Below, one piece after another: positions 1 through 5,446 of a stretch of 11,485 nt of DNA. Positions within the stretch are counted from its first letter, which is position 1; each line of letters begins with the position of its first letter. The notes below the pieces were generated by a model. That model saw nothing but the letters and a program-made list of their open reading frames with translations. It was not told the origin of the DNA and made no database searches. A program made the position numbers and the translations under genes. This stretch comes from Chitinophagaceae bacterium. GTDB lineage: Bacteria; Bacteroidota; Bacteroidia; Chitinophagales; Chitinophagaceae. The stretch lies in NCBI GenBank assembly GCA_003167015.1, contig PMUF01000285.1:1-11485 (forward strand), read 5' to 3'.

Positions 1-50
1 GCGTCAACATCATGGACTTCGTCAAGCAGTACAACGCCGCGACCGAGTCG
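1..50 (+). other. rplK: Foreign fragment of ribosomal protein L11 (rplK), probable chimeric contig end
   Basis: Read from base 3, this stretch translates as VNIMDFVKQYNAATES, which matches the conserved L11 segment GVNIMEFCKAYNAATEN known from actinobacteria. L11 is a 50S subunit protein that binds 23S rRNA at the GTPase centre. The reading frame fits L11 only to base 50; the next codon (ATG) is not the expected Gln and the sequence is then RecA on the opposite strand. Bases 32-50 are compatible with both genes. A 50-base L11 piece opposite and overlapping recA is not a known gene arrangement, so I infer an assembly joint through a short shared word rather than a real gene. The high G+C third positions (GTC, AAC, ATC, GAC, TTC) suit a high-GC donor. 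Confidence 0.72.
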
Positions 51-478
51 ATGACGACGACATCCAGGGCGCCGGAGAGGATCAACCGATCCGCTATTTC
101 CAGCCCCTGTTCTCCATAATCGGGCTGCGAGATCAGCAGGTTGTCAATATCTACGCCTAATTTCTGAGCATAGGCGCTGTCGAAGGCATGTTCGGCATCG
201 ATGATGGCACACATGCCGCCCTTTTTCTGCGCTTCTGCAATGATATGCGGGGCGATGGTCGTCTTACCGGAAGATTCCGGGCCATATATCTCAACGACTC
301 TGCCTTTGGGTAAACCGCCGACTCCCAGCGCCATATCCAGTCCGATAGAACCGGTGGAAATGACCTCCATAGGCTCCTGGCTTCTTTCATTCATCATCAT
401 CACGCTTCCTTTTCCGAAGTCCTTATCTATTTTGTCCATTGTCAGCTTTAAAGCCTTCAATTTTTCTGCGTTTGACAT
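32..478 (-). CDS. recA: RecA recombinase, N-terminal part (truncated by the window/contig edge)
   Basis: RecA is the cytoplasmic ATP-dependent strand-exchange protein of homologous recombination that also triggers the SOS response. The first 149 residues are visible, starting at the ATG at 478-476 (MSNAEKLKALKLTMDK). The Walker A motif GPESSGKT is at residues 66-73, the catalytic Glu is E96 in DAEHAFD, and Walker B VVVID is at 140-144, followed by SVAAL. Up to L149 numbering agrees with the E. coli protein, so no internal indel is present. After L149 the family expects a residue such as T or V, then P-K/R-A-E-I-E-G; here the frame stays open but reads YCLTKSMMLT, which is not RecA, so the homology ends at about base 32. 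The rest (about 190 residues) is missing. Residue 77 is Pro in KTTIAPHII, where E. coli has Leu. The gene stands alone, divergent from the ECF sigma factor. Confidence 0.95.
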
Positions 479-687
479 AATCGTATTTTTTAGTTCACCC
501 AAATTTATTGATTCATCAAATGTAGGATAATTAATTTATTCACACCTAATAAATTTAGTATTTTTTCGCTAACTATTTTGGGCGTGCGCGGGGAGGCGTA
601 TTCTTTTTTGCCCTTTTATTTTTTTGCCCGGACAACGGGACCTTCGTAAACTGCATTTAAGTCAACAGGCGAACAACCCCGGACAAT
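479..687. other. Divergent intergenic region recA / ECF sigma factor
   Basis: This 209-base spacer is AT-rich on the recA side and holds the recA -7 element. On the sigma-factor side a ten-base word TTTTTTGCCC occurs twice (604-613 and 620-629), 16 bases apart. The second copy could supply a -33 TTTG for the sigma gene, but the sequence 20 bases further on (TAAACTGC) is a poor -7, so I do not call a promoter. No small gene is evident. Confidence 0.4.
517..524 (-). promoter_or_regulatory. Bacteroidota -7 promoter element for recA
   Basis: On the minus strand these bases read TACATTTG, an exact match to the Bacteroidota sigma-70-type -7 consensus TAnnTTTG. It lies 38 bases upstream of the recA ATG, which gives a short AT-rich leader. 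I see no clear -33 TTTG at the usual 19-21 base spacing, and no Shine-Dalgarno sequence before the ATG. Confidence 0.5.
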
Positions 688-1248
688 ATGAATATATCCG
701 AACAGCTGAACGACGCCCGGTCGGGCAGCACGGCAGCGCAAAAATACCTTTTCGACCTCCTGGCCGATCCCATGATGGCAGTTTGCTGCCGTTATGTGAA
801 AAACCGGGCAGATGCAGAAGAGCTTTTGCTGGACGGATTTTACAAATTCTTCTCGCACCTGGCGGAATTCCGGTACCAGGGAGAGGCGGCGCTCTTTGCC
901 TGGATTAAGATCATTATGGTCCGGGAATGCCTGATGTTCCTCCGGCGCCGCCATGCTTTTTCCGTGCTGGTCAGGACAGATGGAGATGCCGAAGACGTGT
1001 CCTGCGATAGTGACGCCCTGTCCACACTGTCGGCCGCCGAGATCTTCGACCTCATCGTGCAGCTGCCGGTCGGTTACCGGACGGTATTCAACCTCCACGT
1101 CATGGAGGGCATGGAACATAAGGAGATCGCCCAGGCGCTGGGGATCGCGGAAGGTACGTCCAGGTCTCAGCTAAGTAAGGCCAAACAATTATTACAGAAA
1201 ATGCTATTGCAAAAGGGAGTACAATATGTCAAACGAAAGAACCGATGA
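688..1248 (+). CDS. ECF-type RNA polymerase sigma factor
   Basis: This 186-residue protein has the two-domain layout and length of extracytoplasmic-function sigma factors, which direct RNA polymerase to a small regulon on release from an anti-sigma factor. Region 2 spans about residues 17-90, with the typical A-D-A-E-E-L-x-x-D-x-F-x-x-F core of region 2.2 (41-55) and the promoter-melting segment around 60-88. Region 4 covers about 115-172 and contains LPVGYRTVFNLHVMEGMEH followed by the helix-turn-helix KEIAQALGIAEGTSRSQLSKAK, a form usual in Bacteroidota sigma-70 proteins. The ATG at 688 puts region 2 at the normal distance from the N-terminus. The gene overlaps the next one by 23 bases (stop at 1248, next ATG at 1226), which points to translational coupling. 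The promoters it controls cannot be deduced. Confidence 0.93.
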   Translation: MNISEQLNDARSGSTAAQKYLFDLLADPMMAVCCRYVKNRADAEELLLDGFYKFFSHLAEFRYQGEAALFAWIKIIMVRECLMFLRRRHAFSVLVRTDGDAEDVSCDSDALSTLSAAEIFDLIVQLPVGYRTVFNLHVMEGMEHKEIAQALGIAEGTSRSQLSKAKQLLQKMLLQKGVQYVKRKNR

Positions 1249-2152
1249 ATTTTTATCCTGGCGCGTGCGCCTCGACCAGCCGGAGGCCCTTCCGGAACAG
1301 GGTCTCGACGACCACGAGGCCAGCTGGCAACGCCTCGCGGAACGTCTCCGCGAAAAGCCCCGCCGCCGGATGACCGGTTATTGGGTGGGTGCGGCCTGCC
1401 TTCTGTTAGCGCTGATTCCCGTAGTCCGCTTGCTTCACCCCCGTCCCCCCGCCATAGCCCTCCGGCCCACTACTCCGGTGGCGCGGCACACCTCAGTCCG
1501 GCAACAGGCCCTCGCCGAAAAGGTCGCTGATAAGCCTCTCCCGGTGGTCAATCCTGTTACTGCTCCAACTGTCGTCAACCGGCATCGGTCGCCGGTACCC
1601 GTGGTCATCCCTCGCCCGGCAGCGCCTCCGGCGATTACCGCCGCAGCCATCACCGTACCCGGGATAAAGCCGGCCACCGATTCACATCAGCTGATGGACA
1701 TCCCTCGCACGGAGCTTCCGCTTCTGGTATCGGCCGCGCCCTCGCGCGTCCTCTTCCTCGAACGGGCTCCTCCCTCAATGCTGCAGCCTTCTCAACAAGC
1801 TCTCTTTCCGGCTTCGCGACACATTCACGGTCGACCCGTCCGACATCACCAGGTACCCGCCCTCCCCTCGCACAAATTTGCTGATTTCATTGAGATTGAC
1901 AACACTGGAATGATGAACACGCAAAAAAGAATGATCTTCCAGCAGTTCTTCAATTTCTTTCAGCGTACGGCTGGCAACTACGCGCTGCCGATCCCTCAGC
2001 GTAAGGATCGTATAATTGCTGTCGGAAGCGCAATGGATAATGCTGTCCACCGGCAACATTTGCAATCCCTCCATTGTAGGGATGGCGATCCTGCTGAATG
2101 CATGCGCGGCGCCATGCAATTTCTGCAGCAGCAGGTCTATCTGCTCCGGTAG
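1226..2152 (+). CDS. Probable anti-sigma-like single-pass membrane protein; C-terminal part doubtful
   Basis: The ORF encodes 308 residues. Residues 1-50 are hydrophilic and probably cytoplasmic (with ASWQRLAERLREKPRRR just before the membrane), 51-70 form one transmembrane helix (GYWVGAACLLLALIPVVRLL), and 71 to about 180 are a Pro/Val/Ala-rich, probably periplasmic stretch. Position and overlap with the ECF sigma gene suggest an anti-sigma factor that holds the sigma factor at the membrane; I see no zinc-finger HxxxCxxC and no FecR motifs, so this is inference. From residue 184 (base 1775) onward the ORF is exactly antisense to the conserved LytTR domain of the convergent response regulator, so those about 125 residues are most likely a fortuitous extension. 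The true 3' end may have been lost by a deletion, rearrangement or frameshift near 1750-1775. No terminator is seen between the two genes. Confidence 0.6.
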   Translation: MSNERTDEFLSWRVRLDQPEALPEQGLDDHEASWQRLAERLREKPRRRMTGYWVGAACLLLALIPVVRLLHPRPPAIALRPTTPVARHTSVRQQALAEKVADKPLPVVNPVTAPTVVNRHRSPVPVVIPRPAAPPAITAAAITVPGIKPATDSHQLMDIPRTELPLLVSAAPSRVLFLERAPPSMLQPSQQALFPASRHIHGRPVRHHQVPALPSHKFADFIEIDNTGMMNTQKRMIFQQFFNFFQRTAGNYALPIPQRKDRIIAVGSAMDNAVHRQHLQSLHCRDGDPAECMRGAMQFLQQQVYLLR

Positions 2153-2518
2153 CTGCGAACGCAGTCTCTCCTCCACCTTCCGCACCGAACCGACCAATTC
2201 CTCCCTGTCGATGGGCTTCAGCAGATAGTCCAATGCACTGTGGCGTATGGCTTTGATGGCATATTGATCATAGCTGGTCGTAAAGATGAGCTCCGGCGAA
2301 ACGTCCCTGATCTTTTCCAGCAACTCAAAACCATTCATCCTGGGCATTTCTATGTCCAGGAATAATAGCTGCGGCCGTTGTTGCCGGATCGGTCCCAATG
2401 CATCGGAGCCTGAATGGAACAGGCCAATGGTGTCCACCTGCGGACAATACCGCTGCAGCAAGATCGACAGCGCTTCGCAACAGTATGGCTCGTCATCTAC
2501 AATCATTGCTCTGATCAT
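1775..2518 (-). CDS. LytTR-family response regulator
   Basis: This 247-residue cytoplasmic DNA-binding regulator has an N-terminal receiver domain (about 1-118) and a C-terminal LytTR domain (about 145-245). In the receiver the acidic pair D8-D9 binds Mg2+, D55 in LLFLDIEMP is the phosphoacceptor, T80/T81 in IFTTSYDQYA is the switch residue and K101 in YLLKPI is the conserved lysine. The LytTR part shows the family's IIHCASDSNYTIL and FLRVHHSSVVNLNEI patterns. The ATG at 2518 gives the canonical N-terminus MIRAMIVDDE. It lies 10 bases downstream of the sensor kinase stop, so the two form an operon and almost certainly a phosphorelay pair. The last 126 codons overlap the convergent sigma-linked membrane ORF; because the LytTR domain is intact, this is the real coding strand there. 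Target genes are unknown. Confidence 0.95.
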   Translation of the reverse strand: MIRAMIVDDEPYCCEALSILLQRYCPQVDTIGLFHSGSDALGPIRQQRPQLLFLDIEMPRMNGFELLEKIRDVSPELIFTTSYDQYAIKAIRHSALDYLLKPIDREELVGSVRKVEERLRSQLPEQIDLLLQKLHGAAHAFSRIAIPTMEGLQMLPVDSIIHCASDSNYTILTLRDRQRVVASRTLKEIEELLEDHSFLRVHHSSVVNLNEISKFVRGEGGYLVMSDGSTVNVSRSRKESLLRRLQH

Positions 2519-2528
2519 AATCGCTCTT

Positions 2529-4622
2529 TTATGAAGTGATGCCCACCGGTTTACCGGTATGTTGATGTACCCTGATAGTCAATGTCACCTGCGTTCCGAC
2601 GGCGTTTCCATGTTCATCGTATAGGTCTTCGATAGTGAAGAAAGGTTCTTTCGGGTCGGTTCCCGTCAGCAGCGCCATCCGTTCAGCCGTGATCTGCAAT
2701 CCCATTGATTTGTGCTTTTCCACGGATTTGCTTTTCAATAACGCAGCCCTCCTGCGCCCAATCCCGTTGTCCCGGATGATACAGGACAGCACCTGGTCGT
2801 GTACCTCCATCGTGATCGATAACCAGCCTCTTTCCTCTTTGTGCATCAGCCCATGCCAGACCGCATTTTCTACAAAGGGTTGCAGCAGTAGCGGCGGGAT
2901 CAGCAGCTCGCCGGCATCGACATCGGCTCCGGCGTCGATGCGGTAGTCGAATGCATCCTTAAAGCGTAACCGCTCCATGTCCAGGTACAGCCGCAGCATC
3001 TCCGTTTCCTCCGCCAGCGTCACGATGGAATGACGGGAATGATTCATGATCATCCGCATCAGCCGGGAGAACTTGGTCAGATAATCCGACGCTGCCTCCG
3101 CCTCATGGCTCAGGATGAACCGGTTGATGGCATTCAGACAATTAAAAACGAAGTGCGGGTTCATTTGCGAACGTAGTGCTTGCACTTCCAGTTCTTTGGC
3201 CCGTTGCAGCAAGGCCGCTTTTGCCCTTTCCCCCTCCAGCCGCTGGATTTCCAGCTCATTTTCAGCCCGCTTTCGCCGGTATTCTTCATTCCTTCTCTTA
3301 AGACGGACGATCCAGAAATAGATGACGCCGAGCAGCAACAGCACCGCAATGCCTGCGATCAGCAGCCTCTTGGTCAGCATCTCCTCCCGTATGCAGGATT
3401 CTTCCAGCTGCTTCTCCTGGTTCAGCAACCTGATCTGCTGCTCGAACCCATAGGAGGCAAACTTCCCCTTCAGCTGGTCGTTCAGTACGCTGTCCTTTAG
3501 TAAAATATACCGGCGGAAATAGAAATAGGCGCTGTCCGTGCGACCTTCCCTGTCATACAGGATAGACAATAGCTGACAGGCGTCCCGGATATTTTGCCGG
3601 GCATGGACGGCTCCGGCCAGTGAAAGGCCCTCCCTGGCATAGCGGAAGGCCGCAGCATTTTGCCCCAGACCTGCATAGGACTTCGACAGATCCCCCAGAC
3701 ACCGCATCAGCTGGTTGCGGTCGTTTAACCGGCGCTGATAGTCGAGACTGTTAATGAAATAGGGTAGGGCAGTGGCATAGTCGCCGCGGAACAAATAGTA
3801 TTCTCCTTTACTCACCAGGTAAGTTTTCAATGATCCCGGCCCGGCATCGGCACTGTCAAACCGCCCGTAGTAATACAATGCGCTGTCATATTTGCGCTGG
3901 CGGGTCAGCAATTCGGCATACACCATCATATCCCATGAATTGGTCTGCTCAGGCTTGCCTGTACCGAATCCGATCCGGAAATATTTTTCGGCGGACCCGT
4001 AATCCTCTATCTGGACGAACAATTCCGCAAGGTAAAGGTATTCCCCACGTACCAACTCGGGATGGTCAAGGGACTCAGCCACCTGTATGCACTGCCGTTG
4101 GATGTCGAATGCTTTTTCATAATCCCCGCGTTCCCGGTAGGCCTCACCCTGCAACGATAGCATATAGATCTCTTCCACACGGTTGCCCGACCGGTACGCA
4201 TCCTGGCACGCCTTCTTATAATAATAAAGGGCTTCGTCATACCGGCTCTGTGCAAAAAGCGAAAATCCTACAGCGTAATACGCGCAGATGATCTCATCCT
4301 GATTGCCCGTCTGCCCGAAGGCATCCAGTGACTGCCGGGCCAGTTGCTCGGCGCGGATAAAATCGTTGACATGCATGTTCATCATGATGGCCTGTATGGC
4401 CAGCGCCACCGCTTTGCCATGGGTATATCCCAGCCGTTCCGAGGCCTCCATCGCCTGCGTTGTCTCATAAGGGATGGAATCCATTGCCTTCCCCATCTTT
4501 TGAATGAGATCTCCTAAAATCTTTTTTTCCAGCCTGTCGACGGATAGGCTATCGGTAAGGGGCTGTGCCGATACCCCCCCGACCGGGAAAATCAATAATA
4601 ATATGGTGTAATAACGCTTCAT
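2529..4622 (-). CDS. TPR-containing sensor histidine kinase (LytS/YehU-type His_kinase family)
   Basis: I start this protein at the ATG at 4622 (MKRYYTILLLIFPVGGVSAQ), giving 697 residues; an in-frame TTG six bases upstream only adds two residues. A signal peptide (about 1-20) is followed by a TPR-rich sensory region (about 85-385) with repeats such as RYDEALYYYKKACQDA and GDYEKAFDIQRQCIQVAES, expected in the periplasm. One transmembrane helix (419-439, LLIAGIAVLLLLGVIYFWIV) leads into a charged coiled coil (about 440-483). The kinase core has the phosphoacceptor motif SQMNPHFVFNCLNAINRFI (His490), the N-box LLLQPFVENAVWHG (Asn586) and the ATP-lid motif RDNGIGRRR (Asp618). This is the PF06580 plus HATPase layout used by LytTR-partnered kinases in Bacteroidota. 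The signal sensed by the TPR region cannot be inferred. It is the first gene of the operon with the response regulator. Confidence 0.93.
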   Translation of the reverse strand: MKRYYTILLLIFPVGGVSAQPLTDSLSVDRLEKKILGDLIQKMGKAMDSIPYETTQAMEASERLGYTHGKAVALAIQAIMMNMHVNDFIRAEQLARQSLDAFGQTGNQDEIICAYYAVGFSLFAQSRYDEALYYYKKACQDAYRSGNRVEEIYMLSLQGEAYRERGDYEKAFDIQRQCIQVAESLDHPELVRGEYLYLAELFVQIEDYGSAEKYFRIGFGTGKPEQTNSWDMMVYAELLTRQRKYDSALYYYGRFDSADAGPGSLKTYLVSKGEYYLFRGDYATALPYFINSLDYQRRLNDRNQLMRCLGDLSKSYAGLGQNAAAFRYAREGLSLAGAVHARQNIRDACQLLSILYDREGRTDSAYFYFRRYILLKDSVLNDQLKGKFASYGFEQQIRLLNQEKQLEESCIREEMLTKRLLIAGIAVLLLLGVIYFWIVRLKRRNEEYRRKRAENELEIQRLEGERAKAALLQRAKELEVQALRSQMNPHFVFNCLNAINRFILSHEAEAASDYLTKFSRLMRMIMNHSRHSIVTLAEETEMLRLYLDMERLRFKDAFDYRIDAGADVDAGELLIPPLLLQPFVENAVWHGLMHKEERGWLSITMEVHDQVLSCIIRDNGIGRRRAALLKSKSVEKHKSMGLQITAERMALLTGTDPKEPFFTIEDLYDEHGNAVGTQVTLTIRVHQHTGKPVGITS

Positions 4623-4640
4623 CGCCAATACTTCATCGCC
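4617..4640. repeat. 10-base direct repeat across the kinase start
   Basis: CTTCATCGCC occurs at 4617-4626 and again at 4631-4640. On the coding (minus) strand this is GGCGATGAAG repeated with a 14-base period, so the kinase ATG and its context are duplicated. The upstream copy (ATG at 4636) is out of frame and meets TGA after five codons, so it does not add a start for the kinase. Confidence 0.7.
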
Positions 4641-4671
4641 CGGCCATTCGGCCCATACCCGGCCATTCGGC
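4639..4671. repeat. 14-base direct repeat in the kinase leader
   Basis: CCCGGCCATTCGGC occurs at 4639-4652 and 4658-4671 with a 19-base period. Both copies lie between the kinase start codon and a candidate -7 element, hence in the probable 5' leader. Two copies of an identical word almost two helical turns apart could be an operator or the result of slipped duplication; the sequence does not decide. Confidence 0.7.
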
Positions 4672-4677
4672 TCGGTT

Positions 4678-4685
4678 TAAAGGTA
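4678..4685 (-). promoter_or_regulatory. Candidate -7 element for the kinase/regulator operon
   Basis: The minus strand reads TACCTTTA, differing from the Bacteroidota TAnnTTTG only in the last base. It is 55 bases upstream of the kinase ATG. No good -33 element is seen at the normal spacing, so this is tentative. Confidence 0.3.
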
Positions 4686-4863
4686 GAAAAAGCCACTCAA
4701 TCTTGCCCTACCGCTCCCCCCGGATTGAGCATCCGACCGGCCCGGTCCGCCATTGGCCACCCTCATTGAGCAGTTGGCGGCCCCCCTCCGCCCGCCACCC
4801 AGGGTGGGAAAAAGGAGGAAAACTTCTCCCTCCGGCCAGGTATAAAACATGTAAATTGCCCTC

Positions 4864-4871
4864 TAACTTTA
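4864..4871 (+). promoter_or_regulatory. Candidate -7 element for ssb
   Basis: TAACTTTA differs from TAnnTTTG in the last base and sits 18 bases before the ssb ATG, in the only AT-rich part of a GC-rich spacer. No -33 element is clear, so confidence is low. Confidence 0.3.
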
Positions 4872-4889
4872 ACTTTAAATTTTACCAGT

Positions 4890-5339
4890 ATGATAAAGCT
4901 TCAAGTAATCGGAAACCTGGGTAAAGATTGTATTACCAATACAGTCAACGGAAAAAATGTGATCAATTTCAACGTTGCGCATACAGAGAAATTCAAGGAT
5001 GCCCAGGGCAACCAGAAGGATAAGACGATCTGGGTGGAATGTGCCTACTGGACCGATCGCACCGGTATCGCCCCCTATTTGAAAAAAGGCACCCAGGTAT
5101 ATGCGGAAGGTACCCCCGAAGTGAGGACCTATCCCAAAAATGACGGGACTACGGGCGTCTCCCTCACCTTGCGCGTAACCAGCGTACAACTGCTGGGCAG
5201 CAGAGGCGGTGAAGGCGCAGATGGCGGCGGCGGATATTCCAGCGGCGCTTCCGCAGGCGGCTACAACCAGTCGTCCGGCGCCTCCCGCGTCCCTTCTGCC
5301 GGCGAGATCACCGAGCCTATTGATGACCTCCCCTTCTAA
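4890..5339 (+). CDS. ssb: Single-stranded DNA-binding protein
   Basis: SSB coats single-stranded DNA during replication, recombination and repair and recruits partner proteins by its C-terminal tip. The 149-residue length is usual for short bacterial SSBs. Residues 1-103 form the OB-fold: it opens with MIKLQVIGNLGKDC, has the V-I-N-F-N-V-A-H strand (24-31), the DKTIWVECAYW strand (44-54) with the conserved aromatic W, then YLKKGTQVYAEG (63-74) and the closing strand SLTLRVTSVQLLG. Residues about 104-140 are a Gly/Ser-rich disordered linker, and the protein ends in the acidic tip EPIDDLPF, the binding site for SSB-interacting proteins. No Shine-Dalgarno sequence precedes the ATG. The gene is transcribed alone and ends at a strong terminator. 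Many Bacteroidota carry more than one ssb, so whether this is the essential copy is open. Confidence 0.96.
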   Translation: MIKLQVIGNLGKDCITNTVNGKNVINFNVAHTEKFKDAQGNQKDKTIWVECAYWTDRTGIAPYLKKGTQVYAEGTPEVRTYPKNDGTTGVSLTLRVTSVQLLGSRGGEGADGGGGYSSGASAGGYNQSSGASRVPSAGEITEPIDDLPF

Positions 5340-5363
5340 TGAACGAATCAAACTAAAAAACAA

Positions 5364-5393
5364 AAGAGGGCGTCTCCATGGAGACGCCCTCTT
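5364..5393. terminator. Perfect 30-base palindrome, bidirectional terminator between ssb and susD-like gene
   Basis: Bases 5364-5393 are a perfect inverted repeat with arms AAGAGGGCGTCTCCA and TGGAGACGCCCTCTT and no unpaired centre. It is preceded by an A-rich run (5353-5365) and followed by TTCTTT, so it can end transcripts from both sides. It lies 25 bases after the ssb stop and in the space between two convergent genes. Confidence 0.85.
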
Positions 5394-5399
5394 CTTTAT

Positions 5400-5428
5400 G
5401 GGGGGTGGTCAGAACCACCCCCTTTAAT
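5400..5428. terminator. Second hairpin, likely terminator, between ssb and susD-like gene
   Basis: GGGGGTGGT (5401-5409) pairs with ACCACCCCC (5414-5422) around a CAGA loop, followed by TTTAATAATT on the + strand. It lies seven bases beyond the first palindrome. On the minus strand it is the first hairpin met by transcripts from the susD-like gene, followed by CATAAAG, a weak tail, so the minus-strand transcript may rely on both hairpins. Confidence 0.7.
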
Positions 5429-5446
5429 AATTAACAATCTTCCTGT

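Noticed and set aside
616..1119. 167-codon minus-strand ORF opposite the sigma factor
   Set aside because: It is antisense to a well-conserved ECF sigma gene and has no recognisable domain.
1775..2152. C-terminal 125 residues of the sigma-linked membrane ORF as a real domain
   Set aside because: The sequence is precisely antisense to the conserved LytTR domain, and its amino-acid make-up looks like a frame shadow; kept only as part of an open frame with a warning.
4623..4628. TTG start at 4628 for the sensor kinase
   Set aside because: It adds only Met-Ala before a good ATG that opens a normal signal peptide, so the ATG at 4622 is preferred.
4747..4816. Possible hairpins and a CCACCCAGGGTGG near-palindrome upstream of ssb
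   Set aside because: The stems are short with either very large or no loops, and no U-tract follows; they are expected by chance in this GC-rich spacer.
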